DNA from: Planctomycetota bacterium
Lineage (GTDB): Bacteria > Planctomycetota > Phycisphaerae > Phycisphaerales > UBA1924
NCBI GenBank assembly: GCA_018242625.1
Contig: JAFEBO010000006.1
Span: 124,001 to 188,000 of the forward strand
Direction: 5' to 3'
DNA: 64,000 nucleotides
Shown here piece after piece: positions 1-7,013 of this stretch (the first letter of the stretch is position 1; each line of letters begins with the position of its first letter). The translations under genes were made by a program, and so were the position numbers. Below the pieces are notes generated by a model. The model was not told the DNA's origin and made no database searches. It saw only the letters and a program-made list of their open reading frames with translations.

Positions 1-1309
1 GTCCGACGGTGGCAAACAGGCCGGGGCGCTTGACCGCCGAGCCGCCGCTCCAGACCGCGAGCGAAGCGGCCAGAATCGTCCACATGAGAATGAACGGCTC
101 GTGATAGCGCTGCCAGAGCTGCGGATTCGCGGCGTTCGCGGCGGAGAACCCGGCAATCGCGGCAAGCATGATCCAGCGCGCCCGCGGATTCATCGCCCGC
201 AGCCAGGCAACCAGGATCACGGCGCCGAGCGTGGAGAGCGGGGCGATCAGCAGAGAAGTGTGGGCAAAGAGGACCGGGGCGATTTTGACTGCATGGAAGA
301 TCCCGCTCACGCGCCCGTGCGACGGGCTCTCCGTCGTGGCCGGCAGTGTTGCCAGCACCAGCCCGATGGCGGCGGCGAGCACAACCGCCCATATCTGTTC
401 GCGGAGGAGCTTGAGAAACGGCTCCCACCAGTAGGAGATGTAGAAAACGCCCGCGATCGCGAGCAGAGCCAGATCGAATGCGGGAGCCGCGGCCTGAGGC
501 GAGAAGCCGTGCATGGGCTTGAACGTCGGCGGAGTCAGGCCGCCCCACAGCTTGTAGAACCAGTAGAGAAGCGCGAACGCCGGAAGGGTCAGAAGCAGGG
601 CGATGCAGGCCCGGGCGATGCGTGGGAGCACGAGGCCGCCGACGTCCTGGCGCATGAGCAGCGGCGCATCGGACCGCGCCGGCCCGGGCCCGATCCACGC
701 CGCGAGCCAGATGATGGCGGCGGCCCAGATGTGAATCTGGCGGGCAAAGACCAGCGCGACAAGCAGGAGGCCCGAGGCGAACCACACCCCCGCGTGCTGG
801 CTTCGACGGAGCGAAAGCAGAAGCACGCAGAGCAGAAGCCACCACGCCGTGTTGTCCGGGAGCAGCCAGACGCCGCTGCTGAGAACATACAGCGAGGTCA
901 TGAAGGGCAGGCAAACGGCGATAACGCCGAACGGGCTCAGCGCCCGGCGCATCCGCCAGGCGCAGGCCGATGCAAGGGTCGCGATGAGTCCGGCGGAAAG
1001 AAGAGAGGAAAAGAGCTGCAGCGCGGTCCGATCCGGCGAAACAACCCTGCCGAAGAGGGCGACGAGCACGTGATACCCCGGCGTCGTCGCGGAGAGATAA
1101 TCCGAGAAATCAAGGCTGGGGAACTGCGAGCTGAAGGCGCGGATAGCCTTCTCGTGATAGTTGATGGAATCCGACGCCCCGCGACCCTTGTTGGCGCCCG
1201 AAAGAATGAGCGGCCAGGAGAAGGCCAGAAAAAGAAGCGGCGCAACGACGGTGGCGGCCAGAATGCTGCGCCGATAACGACCTGTCGAAAATCCCGCGGC
1301 CTCTTCCAT
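1..1309 (-). CDS. ALG10/DIE2-like multipass membrane glycosyltransferase, C-terminus beyond window
   Basis: An open minus-strand frame runs without a stop from an ATG at 1309 to the window edge, so at least 436 residues are present and the C-terminus is missing. The protein starts MEEAAGFSTGRYRR and then has many hydrophobic segments, as in GT-C membrane glycosyltransferases. An acidic luminal-type loop near residues 45-85 (ASDSINYHEKA, then SATTPGYH), a later FARQIHIW and a QRYHEPFIL segment resemble the DIE2/ALG10 family, which uses lipid-linked sugar donors. The family link is from remembered motifs and is tentative. It is divergent from the UbiA-type prenyltransferase at 1435, and a role in envelope glycan assembly is inferred. 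The opposite-strand frame over the same bases is very Arg/Gly-rich and is a shadow. Confidence 0.72.
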   Translation of the reverse strand, partial: MEEAAGFSTGRYRRSILAATVVAPLLFLAFSWPLILSGANKGRGASDSINYHEKAIRAFSSQFPSLDFSDYLSATTPGYHVLVALFGRVVSPDRTALQLFSSLLSAGLIATLASACAWRMRRALSPFGVIAVCLPFMTSLYVLSSGVWLLPDNTAWWLLLCVLLLSLRRSQHAGVWFASGLLLVALVFARQIHIWAAAIIWLAAWIGPGPARSDAPLLMRQDVGGLVLPRIARACIALLLTLPAFALLYWFYKLWGGLTPPTFKPMHGFSPQAAAPAFDLALLAIAGVFYISYWWEPFLKLLREQIWAVVLAAAIGLVLATLPATTESPSHGRVSGIFHAVKIAPVLFAHTSLLIAPLSTLGAVILVAWLRAMNPRARWIMLAAIAGFSAANAANPQLWQRYHEPFILMWTILAASLAVWSGGSAVKRPGLFATVG

Positions 1310-1434
1310 GGGTTTGCAGTGCGATGCTATCGAAGATATCGGGTCGGCGGATGAAGGAAGGTTTCTGGTAGGATGCGACTTGACGGAGATGCGCGACCCC
1401 GCGGACCGATAGAAGCGTACGGATCGGCGCGAAG

Positions 1435-2391
1435 ATGAACGAAGCGGCATCGACACCAACCCAGCAGGGCGTCTCCCCCACCGACATTGTCCGGCTGCTC
1501 AGGCCCGTGCAATGGGCCAAAAGCGTCTTCCTGCTCATCGGGCCCGCCTACGGCCTTGCAAATCATGCATGGAACCTGCGGGCCGGCTGGCCGCCCCTGG
1601 TGCTGGCCATCATCGCCTATTCGCTCGCCAGCAGCGCGTGCTACATCGTGAATGACCTGCTCGATGCGCCGGCCGATCGCAATCATCCGCGGAAGATGCA
1701 CCGGCCGATCGCTTCCGGCCGCGTCTCGCCGGGCCTGGCGATCGGAGTGGCGGCGATCCTGGTGCTCCTGTGCGCTGCGGCGCTTGCGCTCATGCCCTTT
1801 GTGCCGGCGATCTGGACGACCGGGATCCTCGCCGTCTATGTGATCAACGTGACGGCATATTCCGCGATCTTCAAGCACATCGTGATCGGCGACGTGATCT
1901 GCCTCTCGATGGGCTTTGTGCTCCGGGTGCTCGCCGGCTGCGCTGCGGTTGCCGTCGTCCCGACGACGTGGCTCATGAACTGCACGTTTTTCCTCGCCAT
2001 GTTCCTCGCGTTCGGCAAACGCCTGGGCGAACGCCGCAGCCTCGGGGGTGCGGGCGCCGCGGCCGCCCGCGCGGTGCAGGCGGGCTACACGGACGAATTG
2101 CTCCGCCTGGCGGTCGTGGCAACCGGGGTCGTGACGCTGGTCACCTACGCCGGCTATGTGCAGGCCCAGGAAAGCAAGTACACGCTCGGCTTCAACCTGC
2201 TTTGGCTCACCGTGCTCCCGGCGACCTACTCGCTGCTCCGCGTCATCGTCGTGCTCGAACGCGGTACATACGACGATCCCACCGAACTCGCGTCGCATGA
2301 CCGGCCCTTCCAGGTGGCCGCGGCCGTCTTCGGACTGCTGACCGTGGCGCTCATGTGCGTGCGTCAGGCGGGGTGGATCCCGCCCCTTTAG
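1435..2391 (+). CDS. UbiA-family prenyltransferase, decaprenyl-phosphate phosphoribosyltransferase-like
   Basis: This 318-residue integral membrane protein belongs to the UbiA superfamily, whose members transfer groups to or from polyprenyl chains using an Asp-rich Mg site. The first Asp-rich motif is clear near residue 75 (NDLLDAPADRNHPRKMHRP, followed by IASG). This spacing matches the phosphoribosyl-diphosphate:polyprenyl-phosphate transferases that make the lipid precursor of arabinan-type sugars. About eight to nine hydrophobic segments are visible. The second motif region is represented by GKRLGERR near residue 197. Its 3' end overlaps the oppositely oriented SPINDLY-like gene by 41 bp. 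Together with the flanking glycosyltransferases it suggests a lipid-linked sugar pathway for envelope glycans; the exact substrate is inferred. Confidence 0.87.
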   Translation: MNEAASTPTQQGVSPTDIVRLLRPVQWAKSVFLLIGPAYGLANHAWNLRAGWPPLVLAIIAYSLASSACYIVNDLLDAPADRNHPRKMHRPIASGRVSPGLAIGVAAILVLLCAAALALMPFVPAIWTTGILAVYVINVTAYSAIFKHIVIGDVICLSMGFVLRVLAGCAAVAVVPTTWLMNCTFFLAMFLAFGKRLGERRSLGGAGAAAARAVQAGYTDELLRLAVVATGVVTLVTYAGYVQAQESKYTLGFNLLWLTVLPATYSLLRVIVVLERGTYDDPTELASHDRPFQVAAAVFGLLTVALMCVRQAGWIPPL

Positions 2392-4126
2392 CACCCACAA
2401 GAGCCGCCTCGAGGCGGCCCGCAAAGTCCTTCGCGTTACACAACTCCGAAGACCGCGCACCATCCCGCAGAATCTGGCGCGCTCGCGCGCGCGGACCAGC
2501 ATCGAGCGGCGTGAACTGTTCGGCAAGCCGCCGTGCGCACGCCGCATACTCGTCCGCGCTGTTCGCGACGCCGGACGGCACGCCCGCCGCGCCGAGCAGA
2601 CTGGCGCCCACCCGGGCGGCGTGCGCCTTGCCCGCAAGCGTCACAACGGGCAGGCCCATCGCAAGCGCCTCGCAAGTCGTCGTTGTTCCGCAGTAGGGGT
2701 GGGTATCGAGGGCGATGTCGGCCCGGTTGTACTCAGCCATGTGCGAGGCGTAGTCCGCGGCGTGGGGCAGCACTTGGATCCTGGATGGCTCGACGCCCCT
2801 TGTCTGGAACGAGGCATCCAGGATCGCCCGGGTCCGCGCATCGGAAAGAGACCGGCCCTTGAGAATCAGTCTGGCATGGGGAACGGCTTTCATCGCTCCT
2901 GCCCACAGGTCGAGCGTTGTGTCTGTGATCTTCTGCTGCGCGTTGAAACAGCAGAAGGTGATCTGGCCCGGGCTGGCGGCGCTCTCGATTTGTGGTGTCC
3001 GTGCGTCGGGCGCGAAGCAGAGGAAGCATCTCTCGAGCCTCAGCAGCTTCTCGCTGGACAGATGTTCGGCGCCTGGCGGGTCGGTCACGGCATCCACGAG
3101 GCGGTAGTCCATCGTCGGGAGTCCGGTTGTGCCGGCGTAACCCAGGTAACTGATCTGGACCGGAGCCACACGCCGGGCAAACACCATCGGCCGGGCCGTG
3201 ACGTGCAGACCGGACAGGTCCATCGCGATGCCCGCCCGCGCTTCCCGCACCAGGCGCACGATCTCATCGTCGGGCTTGCCCGACGCGTCGATCCATTCAT
3301 CGCAGGCGGCTCGCAGTCTCGCGGTTGTCTCATCTGCCGGGCCAAGCAGGCTGACGCCGATGATCTGCATCGTCCCGCGGGTCCGTCCGCTGAGCCAGGG
3401 CTCGAGGAACCGAGCGACCGCGTGATCCCGAAAATCGCACGAGATCAGGGCAACACGAAGCACCCCGGTCCCCGCCCCGGCGGGCGGGTTCCACGATGGT
3501 CCGGCTGCACGCGCCAGGGATTCGCCGGCCCGCCGGTGAATCTGCGTCAGCACGGCCGGGTCGACGCCGTCGCAGTAGTGCAGCATCGTCGCAGCGGGTA
3601 TCAGCACGCGATGATCGGGCGGACCCATCTCGACCGCCCGGAGCAGTGCCTCGCGGGCCTGCGACTGGCGCAGGCTCTCGCCCAGCGCCCCGGCGCCGAT
3701 CAGATGGAGCAGCACATCCCCGGGAAACTGGCGAAGCGACGCGAGCGCCACATCGCCAGCTTCTCCGGACCGTCCCGCGGCACGGAGCGCGTTGATCCAC
3801 GCCGCTCGAACGGTGGGCAACTGCGGATACCGCTCCGCCGTATCCCGAAATAGCCTCTCAGCCTCCGACGCCTTGCCGCACTCCTGCAGCAACTCGCCCG
3901 CCACCACCCGCAGCTGAGGCTCGTACGCCTTTCCGGCGGCGCTCGCGATCGCCCGCTGGGCCTGATACGCCGCCGGCTCGCGTTCTCCGAGAGCCTGCAG
4001 CACCTGCGCGAGGGTGAAGATCAGCTGCGCATCGTTCGATCCTCGCGCCGCTCGCTCCAGCAGCGGCCGCGCCGCGGCAAACTGCCGGCGCGCGAGCAGG
4101 TCCTGAATTTGCGTGGAAAGTGACAT
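2351..4126 (-). CDS. SPINDLY/OGT-type glycosyltransferase with N-terminal TPRs
   Basis: The 591-residue protein has an N-terminal alpha-helical TPR-like region (about residues 1-190), followed by a GT41 catalytic region from RVALISCDFRDHAVARFLEP onward. Diagnostic GT41 segments follow in order: a VQISYLGYAGTTGLPTMDY stretch, a CCFNAQQKITDTTLDLW stretch, and DIALDTHPYCGTTTTCEAL near the C-terminus. Bacterial members are usually annotated as O-linked GlcNAc transferases, and some glycosylate surface proteins. Start is an ATG giving MSLSTQIQDLL. It lies next to the UbiA-type gene in tail-to-tail orientation with overlapping ends. Given the many secreted proteins in the window, glycosylation of exported proteins is a plausible but unproven role. 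Confidence 0.9.
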   Translation of the reverse strand: MSLSTQIQDLLARRQFAAARPLLERAARGSNDAQLIFTLAQVLQALGEREPAAYQAQRAIASAAGKAYEPQLRVVAGELLQECGKASEAERLFRDTAERYPQLPTVRAAWINALRAAGRSGEAGDVALASLRQFPGDVLLHLIGAGALGESLRQSQAREALLRAVEMGPPDHRVLIPAATMLHYCDGVDPAVLTQIHRRAGESLARAAGPSWNPPAGAGTGVLRVALISCDFRDHAVARFLEPWLSGRTRGTMQIIGVSLLGPADETTARLRAACDEWIDASGKPDDEIVRLVREARAGIAMDLSGLHVTARPMVFARRVAPVQISYLGYAGTTGLPTMDYRLVDAVTDPPGAEHLSSEKLLRLERCFLCFAPDARTPQIESAASPGQITFCCFNAQQKITDTTLDLWAGAMKAVPHARLILKGRSLSDARTRAILDASFQTRGVEPSRIQVLPHAADYASHMAEYNRADIALDTHPYCGTTTTCEALAMGLPVVTLAGKAHAARVGASLLGAAGVPSGVANSADEYAACARRLAEQFTPLDAGPRARARQILRDGARSSELCNAKDFAGRLEAALVGAKGAGSTPPDART

Positions 4127-4236
4127 GAGCAGGGGTCGGGAAAGGTGGAGTTGGGCCTGTCGTCAGAATCGCCTGGTCAGCGCTGCCCGCAATGTATCCC
4201 CCGCGGGCAACAAACGCCGGGGCGAGACGAAGGCAC

Positions 4237-5139
4237 TTATCGCCGAACGGGCAACTGCACGAGCACTTCAAAGTATGAAGTTCCGTGCGCGAAAGGACGC
4301 CCGATCCACGCCTCGAACCCCGGCTGATCCGCGGGCACGTAGCCGCTCCGGGGCAGCCACGAGCCGTACAGCCACTGCAGCGCCCGAAGCTCGAGATGCA
4401 CATCGCCCCTGATCTCGACCTGAGCAACCGTCATCGCCGGAAACCGGAAGCAGCCGACCTCACCCGAGGGAACAAATCGATCCGACTCCACGGCGACGTG
4501 GTAGTGACAGTCCTTGAGCGGCACGATCTCCGGGTTTTCCCACTGATAGCCGAGCCACTGCCGATCGGCGATGCCCCGCTCCCTTGCCCACGCCTCGAGC
4601 CGCTTGGCCGCCCTCAGCACACCATCGCCCTTGTAGGGATTCCGCACGCGGATGTAGGCGACGAATCGCGCCGGCAGATCACGCACCCGCACGGCAAACC
4701 CGTCGGGGTTCGACCGCGCGGGCAGTTTGTCGACACGCGGCATCGCCGATTGCAGTTCCGAAAGGTGTTCCCGTCGCCACGCCTCGAGATCAAAGGCACG
4801 CGGCGGAACGCCGTAGCGCTGGCGAAAGCTTCGGGAAAAGTCAGAAGAGGACGAGAAGCCGCAGGAGGCCGCGATCCGGGTGAGCGAAGCGGGCTTTGTG
4901 CCCGCCATCAGGCTCAGCGCCCGCTCCAGTCGCCGCCTTTTCACAAAGTCTGAAAGTGTCTCGCCCGCGATCGCCTGAAAGACACGGTGAAAGTGAAACG
5001 GCGAAAGGTGCGCAAGCCTTGCCATCGCCTCCAGCCGCAGGGGCTGCTCCAGGTGCGTCACCACGTGGTCGACCACGCGGTTGACCCGTTCGAGGTACGT
5101 CAGGGAGGTCGGAGCGCGTGCTCTTTGCAAGGTTCGCAA
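4237..5139 (-). CDS. AraC-family regulator with GyrI-like effector-binding domain
   Basis: The first half of this 300-residue protein has two HTH motifs of the AraC DNA-binding domain (MARLAHLSPFHFHRVFQAI and CGFSSSSDFSRSFRQRYG, about residues 40-110). The second half (about 135-300) resembles the GyrI/AraC effector-binding fold: FAVRVRDLPARFVAYIRVRN, a KDCHYHVAVE strand and a final YFEVLVQLP strand. Proteins of this arrangement sense small molecules and activate neighbouring or redox/drug-response genes. The frame opens with TTG at 5139, so the true start may lie a few codons inside. It diverges from the VOC protein at 5217, its most likely target. A short inverted TTGC-n7-GCAA sits at its 5' end. 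Confidence 0.88.
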   Translation of the reverse strand: MRTLQRARAPTSLTYLERVNRVVDHVVTHLEQPLRLEAMARLAHLSPFHFHRVFQAIAGETLSDFVKRRRLERALSLMAGTKPASLTRIAASCGFSSSSDFSRSFRQRYGVPPRAFDLEAWRREHLSELQSAMPRVDKLPARSNPDGFAVRVRDLPARFVAYIRVRNPYKGDGVLRAAKRLEAWARERGIADRQWLGYQWENPEIVPLKDCHYHVAVESDRFVPSGEVGCFRFPAMTVAQVEIRGDVHLELRALQWLYGSWLPRSGYVPADQPGFEAWIGRPFAHGTSYFEVLVQLPVRR

Positions 5140-5216
5140 GATTTGTCAAAACCCCGGTTGCGACAGGCTGTAGTCTGATCTCGCCGCCCGATGCGGGCCG
5201 CACGGAGATTCCGCCC

Positions 5217-5759
5217 ATGAACGCCACCATCGTACGCGCCGCCTGTGCCACCGCCGCCTTTGCCGCGGGCTGTGGAGCCATGCTCGCGTTCAGCCGCGCC
5301 CCCGCCGACTCCCCCGCCGCAGAACAGCCCGCAAAGAACCAGCCTGCGACAAACCAAGCCACAACAAGCAAGGACAAATCCATGCAGCTCGGAACATTCT
5401 CGGTCAGCCTGCTCGTCAAAGACCTTGCCGCTTCCCGCGCGTTTTACGAAGCGCTGGGCTTTCACTCGATTGGCGGCAACGGCAAGTCTTGGCTGATCCT
5501 GCAGAACGACACCGCGACCATCGGGCTCCACCAGGGCGCTATCCAGAAGAACACGCTCACGTTCAACCCGGGCTGGGATCGCAACTGCAAGACGCTTCCT
5601 CAATTCGAGGACGTGCGCGACATCCAGAAGGCTATCAAAGCCAAGGGCCTCAAGCCGACCGTCGAGGCGGACGAATCTTCCACCGGCCCCGCCTTCTTCA
5701 TGGTGATGGACCCCGACGGCAACCCGGTGCTCTTCGATCAGCACGTCGCCAGGCCCTGA
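5217..5759 (+). CDS. VOC/glyoxalase-fold protein with N-terminal signal-like segment
   Basis: From the ATG at 5217 the protein is 180 residues. An N-terminal hydrophobic segment (MNATIVRAACATAAFAAGC) resembles a signal or lipoprotein signal, then comes an Ala/Pro/Asn/Gln linker, then a single VOC domain starting MQLGTFSVSLLVKDLAASR. The domain contains the typical AFYEALGF, LILQNDTATIGLHQG and VMDPDGNPVLFDQH segments. VOC proteins act as glyoxalases, dioxygenases or ligand-sequestering antibiotic-resistance proteins; the specific activity cannot be told. The frame is open further upstream to 5118, but that would overlap the divergent AraC gene. An alternative start at 5382 would give a cytosolic single-domain protein. 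Confidence 0.85.
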   Translation: MNATIVRAACATAAFAAGCGAMLAFSRAPADSPAAEQPAKNQPATNQATTSKDKSMQLGTFSVSLLVKDLAASRAFYEALGFHSIGGNGKSWLILQNDTATIGLHQGAIQKNTLTFNPGWDRNCKTLPQFEDVRDIQKAIKAKGLKPTVEADESSTGPAFFMVMDPDGNPVLFDQHVARP

Positions 5760-5780
5760 ATCGCTGCAAGACCGCCTTGG

Positions 5781-6989
5781 CTAGGCCGAGACTGTTGAAC
5801 GCCGCAGGAGTTCGCGGACATGCACGCGCGCCCTTCGATCCGCTTCCAGCGCATCATCGAGCGATGAAAGCTTCGCGAACCCGATCGCGTCCATGGCATC
5901 GATCACCAACTCGGCGATCCGGCCAAAGGTGATCTCCGAACGCAGAAAAGCGCAGACGGCCTCTTCGTTCGCGGCGTTGAAAATCGCTCCCGCCGTACCC
6001 CCCGACTCGATAACACGCCCCGCAAGCCCAAGAAGCGGAAACCGGGAAAGGTCCGGGGGCTCGAACTGCAGCGCGGGCAGCGCCTCTCCCGGGTCCAGCC
6101 GCTTGACCAGCGAGGCCACCCGGTGCGGGAAGCTCAACGCCTGCTGGATCGGCCCTCGCATGTCCGGACAGGCTAATTGCGTCACCACGCTCGAATCCTG
6201 AAACTCCACCATCGCGTGGGCGATCGACTGCGGATGCACCACCGCCTCGAGCTTTTCCGCGGGGATCCCGAACAGCCAGTGTGCCTCGATCAGCTCCAGC
6301 GCCTTATTCATCAGGCTGGCGCTATCGATGGTTACCTTCTCTCCCATCGTCCACGTCGGGTGCTTGAGGGCTTCGGCGCGGGTTGCGGTGTTGATCCGCG
6401 ACTTTGACCACGTGCGGAACGGGCCGCCGCTGGCCGTGAGTATCACCTTGCGGACCGAGGCCGGGCAGGCATGCAGCGCCGGGATGATCGCGGCACCCCC
6501 AGGAGCGGCCTGGAGGCACTGCCAGACTGCGGCGTGCTCGCTATCCACGGGGAGGAGTTTGGCGCCGGTGCGATGGGCTTCCGGGACCACGAGCGAACCG
6601 GCCGCAACAAGCGTCTCTTTGTTGGCCAGGGCGACGTCGCGGCCGAGTTCGACGGCCGCAAGGGTTGCGGGGAGACCGGCACTGCCGACGATCGCCGCCA
6701 GCACGAGATCGCAATCGACCTCCCGCACCAGGCGCTCGGCGGCATCGTGACCGGTGAGGGCACCCTGGGGGGAGTCCTGCCCGCCGGCGCTCAAAGCAAG
6801 TGCCCGCACGCCCAGGCGTGAAGCCTGTTGTGAAAGCAGCTTGCCGTCCTTGCCAGCGGCAAGGCCGACCACCTGGAAGCCAGCAGCGATGACACCCTGG
6901 CTGTGCAGGGTGTTGAGGTGATCGACCACCTCCAGCGTCTGACGTCCGATCGAGCCGGTCGAGCCCAGGATGACAATGCGCGTCGTCAA
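5781..6989 (-). CDS. dxr: 1-deoxy-D-xylulose-5-phosphate reductoisomerase
   Basis: This 402-residue enzyme reduces and rearranges DXP to 2-C-methyl-D-erythritol 4-phosphate with NADPH, the second step of the MEP isoprenoid pathway. Visible motifs are the N-terminal dinucleotide fold (ILGSTGSIGRQTLEVV), ALANKETLVAAG, the metal/substrate segments PVDSEHAAVWQCL and TASGGPFRTW, and the MGEKVTIDSASLMNKALE core. The later VHPQSIAHAMVEF is also characteristic. It starts with TTG at 6989, preceded at good spacing by AAGGA, 24 bp after the rne stop, so the two are probably cotranscribed. IspD of the same pathway is encoded at 49946-50773. Confidence 0.97.
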   Translation of the reverse strand: MTTRIVILGSTGSIGRQTLEVVDHLNTLHSQGVIAAGFQVVGLAAGKDGKLLSQQASRLGVRALALSAGGQDSPQGALTGHDAAERLVREVDCDLVLAAIVGSAGLPATLAAVELGRDVALANKETLVAAGSLVVPEAHRTGAKLLPVDSEHAAVWQCLQAAPGGAAIIPALHACPASVRKVILTASGGPFRTWSKSRINTATRAEALKHPTWTMGEKVTIDSASLMNKALELIEAHWLFGIPAEKLEAVVHPQSIAHAMVEFQDSSVVTQLACPDMRGPIQQALSFPHRVASLVKRLDPGEALPALQFEPPDLSRFPLLGLAGRVIESGGTAGAIFNAANEEAVCAFLRSEITFGRIAELVIDAMDAIGFAKLSSLDDALEADRRARVHVRELLRRSTVSA

Positions 6990-7013
6990 CTCACGATCCT
7001 TCGCCGATCACAC

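Noticed and set aside
101..1354. Long plus-strand open frame (417 codons)
   Set aside because: Composition is Arg/Gly/Glu/Pro-heavy with no domain; the minus strand encodes a coherent multipass membrane protein over the same bases.
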